A stretch of 64,000 bases of DNA from the NCBI RefSeq assembly GCF_018860565.1, contig NZ_JAHKPS010000013.1:308413-372412 (forward strand), read 5' to 3'. Below are positions 34,901 to 46,482 of this stretch, in pieces (within the stretch, counting starts at the first letter, position 1; every line of letters starts with the position of its first letter). The position numbers and the translations under genes were made by a program. The DNA comes from Winogradskyella psychrotolerans. GTDB taxonomy: Bacteria; Bacteroidota; Bacteroidia; Flavobacteriales; Flavobacteriaceae. The notes below the pieces were generated by a model. The model was not told the origin of the DNA. It ran no database searches and saw only the letters and a list, made by a program, of their open reading frames with translations.

Positions 34901-37900
34901 ATGACTTATTTTAACCGCTCCCTCTGCTTATTTATAGGCTTAATTTGTAGTTTTTCATTTGCACAACAAGTTACCGTAAATAATTCAGTTTCACCCCAAG
35001 ACTTAATACAAAACACACTAATTCAAGGCTGTGTAGAAGTCTCAAATATTTCATCACCCTCAAACGGATCGTCTATTGGCATAGGCAGTTTTGGATATTT
35101 TGAACGCGCTGCTTCAAATTTCCCTTTCGAAAACGGAATTGTTTTAACCACAGGTAATGCCAACTCAGCCGGTAATGGACAAAACAATACCATATTAAAC
35201 GAAGGAGATGCTACCTGGCTCACAGACAGTGACCTTGAAACTGCTTTAGGTATCTCAGGAACAGTAAATGCAACATCTATAGAATTTGAATTTACTTCTA
35301 TTTCAAATCAAATACAATTTAATTATATCCTCGCTTCTGAAGAATACTTTGGAAACTTTCCATGTGAATATTCTGATGGATTCGCCTTTTTAATTAAAGA
35401 AGCTGGAACGAGCGACCCTTATACCAATATTGCTTTAATACCAGGTACAACAATTCCTGTAAACACAAATACAGTTCACGATGAAATTGTAGGCTTTTGT
35501 CCTGCTTCAAACGAAGAGTATTTTCAAGGTTATAACCTTGGTGACACAAATTATAATGGTAGAACAACGGTACTCTCTGCAACAGCTACTATTCAACCTA
35601 ATGTGCAATATCAAATCAAACTGGTAATTGCTGATCAAAATGATAAAAATTATGATTCAGCTGTATTTATTGAAGGTAATAGTTTTGATGCTTCTGTAGA
35701 TTTAGGTGAAGATTTTACAACATGTGCCACTAGTACTGTACTAGATGGAAATATAGATAACATAAACGCAACATATTCTTGGTATTTAGATGATGCTTTA
35801 ATTCCTTCAGAAAACCAATCGACATTAACAGCATCACAATCAGGAAATTATAGAGTAGAAATCGAACTTCCTTTAGCAGGAAGCTCTTGTGTTATCGAAG
35901 ATGAAATTAATATCACTTTAAGTTCTACACAAACATCAGATCCTATTACAGACTATCTCTTATGTGATGATTTAAATGGCGATGGTATTGAAACATTTGA
36001 CTTATCTAATAAAGATGCAGAAGTATTGGCTTCTGTGCCTGCTTCTAGTTATACCATTTCATATCATTACACCAACTCAGATGCTGTTAGTAATAGTAAC
36101 GCTATAACAAATCCTATTCAAAATACAGGAAACCCACAAGCCATTCATGTAAGAATTGAAGATACTATTAATGGTTGTTTAGCATTTTCTACGTTTAACT
36201 TAATCGTTAATAGTTTACCAATAATAACTGACCCATCACCTTTAGAAGTTTGTGATGATCAAATAGCAGACGGAAGTACTGCAATGGACTTAAATTTTCT
36301 CAAAGATAACGAAATTACTCTTGGACAAACTAATCTTGTAGTAACTTATCATAGCTCTGCAAGTGATGCTGCTATTGGTATTAACGCTTACCCAATGCCT
36401 TATACCAACACTAACCCAAGTGAGCAATTATTTGTTAGTGTTCAAAACCCTGAAACAGGCTGTATTAGAATAACAACATTAGATATAAGTGTTATAGAGA
36501 GTCCTATAATTAATATGGAACCTCATCTTATAGATGCCTGTGACGCAGATCATGATGGTTTTGCTAATTTTGATTTAACAGCAATTATTCCTGATGTATT
36601 AGAAGGCATAACAGGTGTTAATGTAACATTTCATGTTTCTCCTGAAGACGCACTTTCTGGTGCTAACCCTATTGCAAATGATACAAACTATCAAAATATT
36701 ATTAGCGAAGAACAAATCGTATATATTAGAGTAGAAAATGGAACTTCTGGCTGTGCTTCTACTACTCCTATTGAACTCCATACAAATTTACTTTTAACCG
36801 CCACAAATATTAGAGACGTCACCTTATGTGATATTGATGATGATGGTACAGAAGAATTTGATTTTGAAAATATTGAAGTAGGTATTGTTAATGATTTAGA
36901 AGATGTTGAAGTTGTTTTTTACGAAACTGAATCAGACAGAGACAATCAAATCAATCCTATTGATAAAAGCGTTGTCTATAACTCGCAAAGCAATCCACAA
37001 ACAATATATATAACTTTAGAAAGCCCAACTTGTTTTGAAGTCGCTGAATTTAATTTAATATTATTCCCTATCGTAACTTTTGAATCTGTTGTAAGCCTAA
37101 TTGTTTGTGACACGGACCAAGACGGATTAACAACAACAGATTTATCAAGTTTAAATGCAGACGTTACCAATGGACAAGAAGGTTTTGGAGTAACTTACTT
37201 TTTAACAGAACAAGATGCGATTGATAATACAAATCCATTACCTAACTTATATACAAACTTAACCAATCCGTTTACCTTATTCCCTAGAATTACATTTACT
37301 CAAACAGGATGTTACGACTACAACTCTTTTGAGGTTACTGTATTACCAGCACCCGAAAGCGAAAAACCTTTAGATATCATCATTTGTGATGCAGATAGAG
37401 ATGGTTTTTCTCCTATTAATTTAAATAACAGTATTCCTAACTCAATTTTAGCAACACCTAATAGATCTGTTACTTTTCACAATAGTCTAAGTGATGCACA
37501 ATTAGATGAAAACCCAATAACTGACTTGTTTAATTATTCAGCACAAACAGAAATTGTTTATATGCGTGTTGAAAACACAAACACGGGTTGTTATTCTATA
37601 GAAGAGTTAGATATTATAGTAAACAAATTACCTTTTGTTGGAGATTTATCTAATTATGTTAACGAATATAATTTTTGTGAAGATAACTCAGATGGTATAG
37701 GAGAATTTATTTTCCAAAATAAAGATACAGAAGCCTTAAGTGGGCAAACTGGAAAAGAAGTGTCTTATTATCTAACTCAAGCAGATGCAGATAATAAAAC
37801 AAATGCAATAGACAAAACAAGTGTTTATGAAAACATTAGTAATCCACAAGAAATCTATGTAAGAATTGATAATATTACAGATGAATCTTGTTATACAACA

Positions 37901-39742
37901 TCTTCTTTTACTATTGAAGTTGGTACCAATCCTGAATACAATGAACCTACAGATATATTTGTATGTGATGACAGTACTGTTGATGGTTCAGTAACATTCG
38001 ATTTTTCAAGTAAAATTGATGAAGTGTCTGCTGGCATTCCAGATATACAAACTGTAAAATTCTTCACATCGGAAGAAGACGCTATAAATAACACTAATGA
38101 AATTCCACTAGTATTTACAAATACAGTAAATCCGCAACAAATATATGTACAAATAGATAATGGTACTATTTGCCAGTCTATTACATCATTTGTTGTTAAT
38201 GTAATTAGCACGCCAAATGTTTCAACTACAGATCCTATAATAGAATGTGATGATGATACAGATGGCTCACTTCAATTTGATTTAACAAGTGCAGAAGATA
38301 ATATTTTAGATATTAGACAGGAAGATCTTGTTATTAACTACTATGAGAATTTTGAAGATGCAGAAGCGAATGCCAACGAAATTAGTAATCCTGAAAGCTA
38401 TACAAATACCTCTAACCCGCAAACAGTTTACATTAAAGTAACTAATACTATATCTAACTGTTATACAACACAACCTATAGAGTTAATAGTAAATCAACCT
38501 CCACTTATTAATGATTTTGAAGAATACATCATATGTGCTAATGATACCAATAGTGTAGATTTAACAGAGATCAATGAGATTACTACTGACGTTAATTATA
38601 ATGTACTATTTAGTTATTTTTCTAATGAAGCAGATGCCATTGCCAATACAAATGCTTTAGACACAAATTATACTTATCAGACAAATTATGACACTTTATT
38701 TGTAAGAACAGAATATAGCACTACGCATTGTTCAACCTATTATCAATTTAATTTAAAAGTACAGCCTTTACCAATTGCTAATCAAGCAAGTGATTTAATA
38801 GATTGTGATGATGACTTTGATGGTATTTTGGAATTCGATTTATCACAACAAAATGCTAGTATCTTAGGTGGTCAAGATCCTAATTTATTTACAGTAACTT
38901 ATCATAATACGGAACTTAAAGCCAATGAAAACAATTTTGCTTTAGACACCAATTATATGGCTTATGATGGTGAAGTAATTTACACGCGTGTAGAAAACAA
39001 TACCACAGGTTGTTATAGTATTGGTCAATTTTCTATCATAGTAAACCCACTTCCTATTATAGATATTAGAGATCAAGTAATTTGTTTAGATAGTGGGCCA
39101 TTATTAGTTTCTGCAAATACTAATTACCCTACAGACACTTATTTATGGTCAACTGGAGAAACTACACCAGAAATTGAAATCACAAATATTGGTAGTTATT
39201 GGGTAAAAGTAACCTCAGAATTTGGTTGCGAAAACACACGTTATTTTGGTGTTTCTGAATCTGAATCTGCAACTATTGAAACCACTGAAATTATTGATTT
39301 TTCAGATCCCAATAATATTACAGTAACTATTAGCGGAATTGGTGATTACCTATACCAATTAGACGATTTAGATCCTCAAGAATCTAATGTTTTTGACAAT
39401 GTACCTATGGGTTATCATACTGTAACTATTATAGACCTAAATGGTTGTTCTAATGTTACTAAAGAAGTCTTGGTTGTTGATATTCCAAAATTCTTTACAC
39501 CTAACAATGATGGCACTAATGACACTTGGCATATCGTAGGAATAGAAACTTTACCTGGTACAACTATTAGTGTTTTTGACCGCTATGGTAAACTTATCAC
39601 CCAATTGAGTTCTAACACGCCTGGTTGGAATGGTAACTATAATGGTGAAAAAATGCCTACAAATGATTATTGGTATGTAGCAGATGTTCAGCGTGGCTCT
39701 ATTGCATTTCAAGTTAAAGGACATTTCACCCTAAAACGATAA
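34901..39742 (+). CDS. Giant modular secreted protein with choice-of-anchor L domain, T9SS type B (array gene 3)
   Basis: A 1613-residue exported protein. Signal peptide about 1-22 (LFIGLICSFSFAQ). Choice-of-anchor L domain about 24-265 (SFGYFERAASNFPFENGIVL, TSIEFEFTSISNQIQFNYIL, SEEYFGNFPCEYSDGFAFLI). An Ig-like unit about 268-345, then eleven Cys/Asp modules of about 90 residues (for example IDACDADHDGFANFDL, IIICDADRDGFSPINL, IIECDDDTDGSLQFDL), each opening with a CDxDxDG-like loop and closing with TGCY-type Cys. An Ig-like domain, a GDYLYQLDD unit and a type B CTD (PKFFTPNNDGTNDTW to HFTLKR) follow. Likely a cell-surface or released adhesin-like fibre; no enzyme motif seen. Confidence 0.9.
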   Translation: MTYFNRSLCLFIGLICSFSFAQQVTVNNSVSPQDLIQNTLIQGCVEVSNISSPSNGSSIGIGSFGYFERAASNFPFENGIVLTTGNANSAGNGQNNTILNEGDATWLTDSDLETALGISGTVNATSIEFEFTSISNQIQFNYILASEEYFGNFPCEYSDGFAFLIKEAGTSDPYTNIALIPGTTIPVNTNTVHDEIVGFCPASNEEYFQGYNLGDTNYNGRTTVLSATATIQPNVQYQIKLVIADQNDKNYDSAVFIEGNSFDASVDLGEDFTTCATSTVLDGNIDNINATYSWYLDDALIPSENQSTLTASQSGNYRVEIELPLAGSSCVIEDEINITLSSTQTSDPITDYLLCDDLNGDGIETFDLSNKDAEVLASVPASSYTISYHYTNSDAVSNSNAITNPIQNTGNPQAIHVRIEDTINGCLAFSTFNLIVNSLPIITDPSPLEVCDDQIADGSTAMDLNFLKDNEITLGQTNLVVTYHSSASDAAIGINAYPMPYTNTNPSEQLFVSVQNPETGCIRITTLDISVIESPIINMEPHLIDACDADHDGFANFDLTAIIPDVLEGITGVNVTFHVSPEDALSGANPIANDTNYQNIISEEQIVYIRVENGTSGCASTTPIELHTNLLLTATNIRDVTLCDIDDDGTEEFDFENIEVGIVNDLEDVEVVFYETESDRDNQINPIDKSVVYNSQSNPQTIYITLESPTCFEVAEFNLILFPIVTFESVVSLIVCDTDQDGLTTTDLSSLNADVTNGQEGFGVTYFLTEQDAIDNTNPLPNLYTNLTNPFTLFPRITFTQTGCYDYNSFEVTVLPAPESEKPLDIIICDADRDGFSPINLNNSIPNSILATPNRSVTFHNSLSDAQLDENPITDLFNYSAQTEIVYMRVENTNTGCYSIEELDIIVNKLPFVGDLSNYVNEYNFCEDNSDGIGEFIFQNKDTEALSGQTGKEVSYYLTQADADNKTNAIDKTSVYENISNPQEIYVRIDNITDESCYTTSSFTIEVGTNPEYNEPTDIFVCDDSTVDGSVTFDFSSKIDEVSAGIPDIQTVKFFTSEEDAINNTNEIPLVFTNTVNPQQIYVQIDNGTICQSITSFVVNVISTPNVSTTDPIIECDDDTDGSLQFDLTSAEDNILDIRQEDLVINYYENFEDAEANANEISNPESYTNTSNPQTVYIKVTNTISNCYTTQPIELIVNQPPLINDFEEYIICANDTNSVDLTEINEITTDVNYNVLFSYFSNEADAIANTNALDTNYTYQTNYDTLFVRTEYSTTHCSTYYQFNLKVQPLPIANQASDLIDCDDDFDGILEFDLSQQNASILGGQDPNLFTVTYHNTELKANENNFALDTNYMAYDGEVIYTRVENNTTGCYSIGQFSIIVNPLPIIDIRDQVICLDSGPLLVSANTNYPTDTYLWSTGETTPEIEITNIGSYWVKVTSEFGCENTRYFGVSESESATIETTEIIDFSDPNNITVTISGIGDYLYQLDDLDPQESNVFDNVPMGYHTVTIIDLNGCSNVTKEVLVVDIPKFFTPNNDGTNDTWHIVGIETLPGTTISVFDRYGKLITQLSSNTPGWNGNYNGEKMPTNDYWYVADVQRGSIAFQVKGHFTLKR

Positions 39743-39803
39743 ATTTTCAAAAAAATATTTTAAACAATTGTCATTCATCCAATTAAACAAGTAACTTACC
39801 TTA

Positions 39804-39829
39804 AAAAATCCCCAATACTGGGGATTTTT
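39804..39829 (+). terminator. Rho-independent terminator after array gene 3
   Basis: A 10-bp stem (39804-39813 with 39820-39829, six-base loop) with four G-C pairs and a T5 end, about 60 bases after the stop codon. Confidence 0.72.
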
Positions 39830-39907
39830 AATTACTTTTTCTTCACCTAAATTGCTTTCAATTAAATTTTGCTCATTTAGCTAGGGCATATTTCTCAAAA
39901 TATTGCA

Positions 39908-42900
39908 ATGAAATTAAAGTATACCCTAACCACCTTTATTTGTTTAATTAGTATTATTCCTTTCTATGCTCAGCAAATAACCACAGACGACTCACTACCC
40001 TTAGAGCAACTTATTCAACAAAACTTGGGACAAAATTGTGTTGAAATTTCAAATATTTCAACCAATGTAAACGGAGGTTTAAATGGCATCAATAGTTATG
40101 GCTATTTTGAACGTAGCAATTCTAGTTTTCCATTTGAAAATGGCATCTTATTAACTACAGGAAATGTAAATTCCGCAGGAAATGTATTGAATACAAACCC
40201 CTTAAATGAAGGAGATGAATCTTGGGGAACTGACACCGATTTAGAAAATGCATTAGGCATAAATGAAACCCTAAATGCGACTTCTGTACAATTTAACTTT
40301 GTGTCTGTCGCTAATCAAATTCAGTTCAATTATATTTTAGCGTCCGAAGAGTACCAACAAGAATATCCTTGTTTTTATTCTGATGGATTTGCTTTTTTAA
40401 TAAAAGAAGCGGGTTCTTCTGATCCATTTACAAATATTGCTGTAATTCCTGGCACCTCAATACCTGTAAATACCAACACCATACATCCTATAATTCCGGG
40501 ATCTTGTGCTGCCGAAAACGAAACCTTTTTTGAAGGCTACAACGTTGGAGATACAAATTATAACGGTCGTACAGTTGTACTTTCTGCTACTGCTACAATT
40601 CTACCAAATGTAGAATATGAAATAAAACTTATTATAGCAGATCAAGATGATCAAAATTTTGATTCAGCAGTGTTTATTGAAGGGAATAGTTTTAATGCCA
40701 ATGTAAATTTAGGTCCTGATATTAGCACTTGTGGAGATTCTGTAACTTTAAATGGTGATATTCAAAACTCACAAGCCACATATCAGTGGTTTCAAAATGA
40801 TATTCCTATAACAGGTGAAAACAATCCTATTTTACAAGCGGTTTCTTCAGGAACTTATAAAGTTGAAATTACCATTCAGCTCAATGAAACCTCTTGTGTT
40901 ATTGAAGATACAGTAGAAATTACACTAGATTCTGAACAGGCTTCAACTCAAATTTCAGATTATATTCTTTGCGATGATAATGGTGATGGTATAGAAGATT
41001 TTGATCTCACTACAAAAAACAATGAGGTACTAGCATCTGTACCTCCATCCAACTATGATATAAGCTATCATTATACACTTGAAGATTCTGAAAATGGTGT
41101 CAACCCAATTATTGGCACAATACAAAATACAACTTCACCTCAAGCTATTTTTGTCCTCATAGAAGATACAATAAACGGATGTTTGGCTTTTTCTACATTT
41201 AATATTGTTGTCAATGAAAAACCCGAATATGTAGAACCAGATACCATAATAGCCTGTGCAGATCCCACATTAGATGGCTATACGTTTGTGGATTTGAACA
41301 TTGCAAATGATCAGATTTTAAATGGTGCAAATGATTTATACATTTCTTATCATTACTCCCAACCCGAAGCAGATTTAGGTTATTACCCTATTTTTTCACC
41401 TTATGCAAATTTTAACACAAATCAAACTCTATATGTTAGAATTTACAATGCTGAAACAGGTTGTTATTCTACAACATCAATTGCTGTAGAGTTTCAAGAT
41501 AGTCCACCGATTAACTTAAACGATCAGTGGATTAACGCTTGTGAGCAAGACGAAGATGGCTTTGAAGATTTTGATTTAACTAGTGTTATCGACAATGTTT
41601 TACAAGGAGTTACTGGCTTAGACGTTAGTTACCACACCACGTTTTACGATGCTCACAACAATTTAAACCCAATACCTGATCCTGAAAACTATCAAAATAC
41701 AACACCTGTTTTTCAATTAATTTATATACGTGTTTTAGATCCTACCACAGGTTGTTATACGGTTACCAATCTTGAATTGCATGCTAATATTATTCAAACA
41801 GGGATATCCAATGAAGCCGTTATAGTTTGTGATGACGAATCTAATGATGGTATCGCTGATTTTGACCTAAATGACGTTGAAACAGATCTCGCTGATGGTT
41901 ATGACGAATTTGAAATCACCTTTTTTGAAACTGAAAATGACAGAGAAAACGCTATAAATGTTTTAAATAAAACCGTCCCTTTTAATGTTACAGATAATGG
42001 CACAATAATATATGCAACTGTTGTAGACGGCGAGTGTATAGAATATGTAGATGTTGTACTACAAATTTCTCCAGCAATAGTTTTAACACCTCAAAGTACA
42101 GATTATTGTGATGAAGACAATGATGGGTTTACCACTTTAATTATGGAAACTTTTAATAGTGTTGCTGCTCAAGGTGTACCAGCTGTAAATGTAAAATATT
42201 ATATTACAGAGGAAGACGCCATAAACAATGAAAATATACTTCCTAATTATTATTACAACACATCTAATCCGCAATTATTTCATATAAGAGTTACCAATTC
42301 ACAAACAGGATGCTATGACATTTCTACCTTAGAAGTCAACGTTGTTAGTGCTCCAACTATCATGTATCCTGAGTCTATAATTGTTTGCGACGACGATGAC
42401 GATGGTATTTCTACCGTAGATTTAGTTTCTAAAATACCAGAAATCACAACCACAACAGCTGGTTTTGACATTACATTTTATAATGATTATAGTTTTGCAA
42501 TTGCAGGAGAAAATGAAATTGCTAATCCAGCCAATTACACAACATTAACAGAATATATTTATGCAAGAGTAGAAAATGAAACAACAGGCTGTTATAGTCT
42601 TTCAGGATTTTATGTCTACATTAATACGATACCACAATTTATACCAATTACAAATTTCGAAAATTGCGAAGCAGATATTAGTGGTGTTGCTGACTTTTAT
42701 TTTTATTTAAAAGATGCTGAAATACTAAACGGACAACCCAACAAACAAGTCTTATATTTTGAAACGGAGGCTGATGCTATTGCTGGTATTAATGCTATTG
42801 ATAAATATTCCGTTTACCAAAATACTACTAGCGCTCAAATTATATATGTTAGAGTAGAAAACTTATCCGATCCAGATTGTTTTGGCACTTCTTCATTTCA

Positions 42901-45900
42901 ATTAGAAGTGGGATCAATTCCTATTTTTAATCCCGCTGAAACAATTACCCTTTGTGATGATATTAGTAATGATGGTTTTGTAACCGTTGATCTTAATGAA
43001 ACCATTGCAGAAATGATAGCGAATAGTCCAGAAACTTTAACCATTACATTTCACCCTTCAGAATTTGACGCAAATAACAACCTTAATGCAGTGCCTTTAA
43101 TTTATACCAATTCTACAAACCCACAACAGCTTTTTGCTAGAGTAGATAATGGCAATTATTGTAAAGGAATTAATGCTTTTGAAATTAATATCATTTCTGC
43201 TCCTGTTGTATATCCTTCAACACCTATTGAACGTTGCGACGATAACCATGATGGGATTTTAACTTGGGATATTACAATTGCAGAAGAAGACATATTAGAT
43301 GTAAGACAAGATAATATAGTCGTTTCTTATTTTGAAACTATTGAAGATTTAGAAGCCGATTTAAATCCTATTTTAGATCCTGAAAACTATACCAATATCA
43401 CAAATCCGCAAACTGTTTATATAAAAGTAAATAACACTATTAGCAACTGTTTTGTAACTGTTCCTCTAGATTTAATTATTAATTTACCGCCACCAATTAA
43501 TGACTTTGAAATCGTTGAAATATGTGATAATCCCACGTCTAGTTTTGACTTACTATCAGTAAACCATATGATTGTAGATGATACAACAAATATCGTATTT
43601 AGCTATCATAATACAAATGCAGACGCTATTGCGAATATAAACCCAATAGACACTAATTATATATATACGGCAGCATCTCATAATATTGTTGTACGATTAG
43701 CTTACAGTACAACCGGTTGTTACATTACTTATCCTTTTGAACTTGTGATTAACCCATTACCTATCGCAAATCAACCTAATGATATTGAAACTTGTGATGA
43801 TACTTCTAACGACACCTTTGAAGTTTTTAATTTAACTACACAAAACAGTACAATTCTTCAAGGGCAAAACTCAACTGTATTTATAGTCAGTTATCATAAT
43901 TCTATAGAAGATGCTGAAAATGGAGAAAACGCATTACCAGAAGATTACAATGCTCAAAACAATGAAACCATTTTTGCTAGAGTCACAAACATAGATACAG
44001 GATGTTTTTCTATAACCAATTTTAATGCCATCGTATATCCTGCTCCTTCAAGTGCAACTCCAATAACTATTTGCGACACAAATTATGATGGTATAAACAC
44101 CTTTAATCTTACAACGGCAGAATCTGATTTATTTCCCACAATACCAAGTAACATTTCAATTTCTTATTTTGAAACACTAGACGATTTAGAAGCAAACACA
44201 AATCAAATTTCGTCTCCAACAAATTACACCAACCTCAGCAACCCACAAACCTTATACATTAGAGTTTTTAACAATGCTGCTAATTGCTACACAACGGTTC
44301 CATTAGAAATAAACACTAATTTACCACCACCAATCAATGATTTTGAAGTGTTTGAAATTTGCGATAACCCAACAAATAATTTTGACCTCTCTGAAGTAGA
44401 ATTCGCCATTATAAATCCTGAAACGCAAGCCTTACTTTCATATTTTGAAACTTATAATAATGCAGAAAACAATACGAGTCCATTAGCTACGAACTACACA
44501 TTTCAAAGCATAAACGACAATATTTTTATTCGTGTAGAAGATCCTAATACAGGTTGTTTTTATGTTTATGACTTTATCCTTCAGGTTAACCCACTTCCTA
44601 TTGCTAATCAACCCAACGACATCGAAGCTTGTGATGACGACTCTAATGATGGATTAGCTTCTTTTGATTTGGAAGCGCAAACCAATACTGTTTTAGGAAC
44701 GCAAAGTTCAAATGATTTTACAGTAAGCTATCACCTTAATACTGAAAATGCAGAAAGTGGTGATAATTCTATAGGGCCTTTATACACAGGGTCAAATGAA
44801 CAATTAATTATTGTAAGAATTGAAAATAATGAAACAGGGTGTTTTAGTTTAACTGATTTTACTTTAATTGTAAATCCTCATCCTAATATACCAGAACCAC
44901 TCATAGTCTGCGACAATAATTATGACGCCATTACAACTTTCGATTTAACATCAGCTGAAAGTGATTTATTTGCAACATCAAACCCTGATAATAATATCTC
45001 TTATTTTAAAACATTTGACGATTTACAAACTGATAGTAACCCTATTTTAAATCCTGAAAATTATTCTAACATTAGCAATCCACAAACCGTTTTTATAAAA
45101 ATCTACAATACAACAGCCCTTTGCTACACTTATGTTCCTCTAGAATTAAATGTAAATCTGCCACCAGCAACTAATGCTATCAATGTATTTGATATTTGTG
45201 AAAACGCCACTAACAGTTTCGACTTAACCACTCTAAATCAAGAGATTTCAAACAACAATTTTAATGTGCTTTTTAGTTATTTCGCTTCTGAAATTGACGC
45301 TAATGCTAATGAAAATGAATTAGACACTAATTATAGTTATACAAATACAAATGATATTATATATGCGCGTGTAGAATTCAGCACCACACATTGTTTTTAT
45401 GTTTTCCCAATTGAGCTACGTGTAAACCCACTACCTATAGCCAATCAACCACCAAATCTCACTACATGTGACGATGATTTTGATGGACATTTTAATTTCA
45501 ATTTAAACCAACAAACAGCCATTATTTTAGGCAATCAAAATTCAAATAATTATAGTATTACTTATTATAACAATACTGTGGATGCCGAAGAAGGACTAAA
45601 TTATATCAACAGCGCATCTTATGATGGGTATAACAACGAAATTATCACAGCTCGCATAGAAAACAATTTAACAGGATGTTATGATTTTGTCGATTTTTCA
45701 TTGATTGTAAACCGCAAACCTTATGTCAATATTCCAGATCAGGTTATTTGTATAGACAACTTACCTTTAACGGTTTCTGCAGAAACGTCTTATACCACTG
45801 ACACCTATTTATGGTCTACAAACCAAACAAGTCCTGAAATTGAAATCACAGAAATTGGCACTTATTCTGTAACAGTTTATTCAGAATTTAACTGTCCCAC

Positions 45901-46408
45901 CACAAGTATTTTCAATGTTATAGAATCTGAATCTGCAACGATAGAACTTACCGAAACTGTTGATTTTTCAGACCCAAACAATATTACGATAACCATTTCT
46001 GGAATTGGCAACTATCTTTATATTTTAGACGATGGTGCCCCTCAAGAATCTCCTGTTTTTGAAAATGTAGCTTTAGGTTATCATACAGTAACTATTATTG
46101 ATTTAAATGGTTGTGCCGAAGTAACTAAAGAAGTGGTTGTAGTTGATGCTCCTCCATTTTTTACTCCTAATGGTGATGCACAAAATCCAACCTGGCATAT
46201 TGTTGGTATTGAAACATTACCAGGAAGTACGATTTACATCTTTGACCGTTACGGAAAACTTCTAAAACAGCTAGGTTCACATACACAAGGTTGGGATGGC
46301 ACATATAATGGTTACAATATGCCTGCCAGTGATTATTGGTTTTTAGCAGAAATAAAACAAGGTAATGTTGCTTTTGAAGTGAAAGGTCATTTTACATTAC
46401 GTCGTTAA
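39908..46408 (+). CDS. Giant modular secreted protein with choice-of-anchor L domain, T9SS type B (array gene 4)
   Basis: At 2166 residues this is the largest product. Signal peptide MKLKYTLTTFICLISIIPFYAQ. Choice-of-anchor L domain about 24-265, very close to that of gene 3 (SYGYFERSNSSFPFENGILL, VANQIQFNYILASEEY). After an Ig-like unit come seventeen Cys/Asp modules. Residues about 1099-1934 are three copies of a three-module block (see the repeat entry). The end is Ig-like (YLWSTNQTSPEIEI), GNYLYILDD, then the type B CTD (PPFFTPNGDAQNPTWHIVG to HFTLRR). Gene 4 is a paralogue of gene 3 enlarged by module duplication. Own unit, since a terminator precedes it. Function inferred as extracellular adhesion or matrix; partner unknown. 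Confidence 0.9.
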   Translation: MKLKYTLTTFICLISIIPFYAQQITTDDSLPLEQLIQQNLGQNCVEISNISTNVNGGLNGINSYGYFERSNSSFPFENGILLTTGNVNSAGNVLNTNPLNEGDESWGTDTDLENALGINETLNATSVQFNFVSVANQIQFNYILASEEYQQEYPCFYSDGFAFLIKEAGSSDPFTNIAVIPGTSIPVNTNTIHPIIPGSCAAENETFFEGYNVGDTNYNGRTVVLSATATILPNVEYEIKLIIADQDDQNFDSAVFIEGNSFNANVNLGPDISTCGDSVTLNGDIQNSQATYQWFQNDIPITGENNPILQAVSSGTYKVEITIQLNETSCVIEDTVEITLDSEQASTQISDYILCDDNGDGIEDFDLTTKNNEVLASVPPSNYDISYHYTLEDSENGVNPIIGTIQNTTSPQAIFVLIEDTINGCLAFSTFNIVVNEKPEYVEPDTIIACADPTLDGYTFVDLNIANDQILNGANDLYISYHYSQPEADLGYYPIFSPYANFNTNQTLYVRIYNAETGCYSTTSIAVEFQDSPPINLNDQWINACEQDEDGFEDFDLTSVIDNVLQGVTGLDVSYHTTFYDAHNNLNPIPDPENYQNTTPVFQLIYIRVLDPTTGCYTVTNLELHANIIQTGISNEAVIVCDDESNDGIADFDLNDVETDLADGYDEFEITFFETENDRENAINVLNKTVPFNVTDNGTIIYATVVDGECIEYVDVVLQISPAIVLTPQSTDYCDEDNDGFTTLIMETFNSVAAQGVPAVNVKYYITEEDAINNENILPNYYYNTSNPQLFHIRVTNSQTGCYDISTLEVNVVSAPTIMYPESIIVCDDDDDGISTVDLVSKIPEITTTTAGFDITFYNDYSFAIAGENEIANPANYTTLTEYIYARVENETTGCYSLSGFYVYINTIPQFIPITNFENCEADISGVADFYFYLKDAEILNGQPNKQVLYFETEADAIAGINAIDKYSVYQNTTSAQIIYVRVENLSDPDCFGTSSFQLEVGSIPIFNPAETITLCDDISNDGFVTVDLNETIAEMIANSPETLTITFHPSEFDANNNLNAVPLIYTNSTNPQQLFARVDNGNYCKGINAFEINIISAPVVYPSTPIERCDDNHDGILTWDITIAEEDILDVRQDNIVVSYFETIEDLEADLNPILDPENYTNITNPQTVYIKVNNTISNCFVTVPLDLIINLPPPINDFEIVEICDNPTSSFDLLSVNHMIVDDTTNIVFSYHNTNADAIANINPIDTNYIYTAASHNIVVRLAYSTTGCYITYPFELVINPLPIANQPNDIETCDDTSNDTFEVFNLTTQNSTILQGQNSTVFIVSYHNSIEDAENGENALPEDYNAQNNETIFARVTNIDTGCFSITNFNAIVYPAPSSATPITICDTNYDGINTFNLTTAESDLFPTIPSNISISYFETLDDLEANTNQISSPTNYTNLSNPQTLYIRVFNNAANCYTTVPLEINTNLPPPINDFEVFEICDNPTNNFDLSEVEFAIINPETQALLSYFETYNNAENNTSPLATNYTFQSINDNIFIRVEDPNTGCFYVYDFILQVNPLPIANQPNDIEACDDDSNDGLASFDLEAQTNTVLGTQSSNDFTVSYHLNTENAESGDNSIGPLYTGSNEQLIIVRIENNETGCFSLTDFTLIVNPHPNIPEPLIVCDNNYDAITTFDLTSAESDLFATSNPDNNISYFKTFDDLQTDSNPILNPENYSNISNPQTVFIKIYNTTALCYTYVPLELNVNLPPATNAINVFDICENATNSFDLTTLNQEISNNNFNVLFSYFASEIDANANENELDTNYSYTNTNDIIYARVEFSTTHCFYVFPIELRVNPLPIANQPPNLTTCDDDFDGHFNFNLNQQTAIILGNQNSNNYSITYYNNTVDAEEGLNYINSASYDGYNNEIITARIENNLTGCYDFVDFSLIVNRKPYVNIPDQVICIDNLPLTVSAETSYTTDTYLWSTNQTSPEIEITEIGTYSVTVYSEFNCPTTSIFNVIESESATIELTETVDFSDPNNITITISGIGNYLYILDDGAPQESPVFENVALGYHTVTIIDLNGCAEVTKEVVVVDAPPFFTPNGDAQNPTWHIVGIETLPGSTIYIFDRYGKLLKQLGSHTQGWDGTYNGYNMPASDYWFLAEIKQGNVAFEVKGHFTLRR
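43201..45711 (+). repeat. Three tandem copies of a three-module block (about 837 bp each)
   Basis: Blocks start near 43201, 44039 and 44873. Each encodes, in order, a CDxNxDGIxT module, a module opening PPPINDFEVxEICDNPT-like, and a module opening PLPIANQPNDIExCDD-like. A single equivalent block occurs in array gene 3 at about 38208-39045. The copies are diverged at DNA level, so the duplications are not very recent. Confidence 0.8.
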
Positions 46409-46482
46409 GTTACGACCTTTAACACCTTTTTTTAATCCCAATAAAAGTTAGTTACTTATCTTCGCTGTCCCTTAAATTAAAA

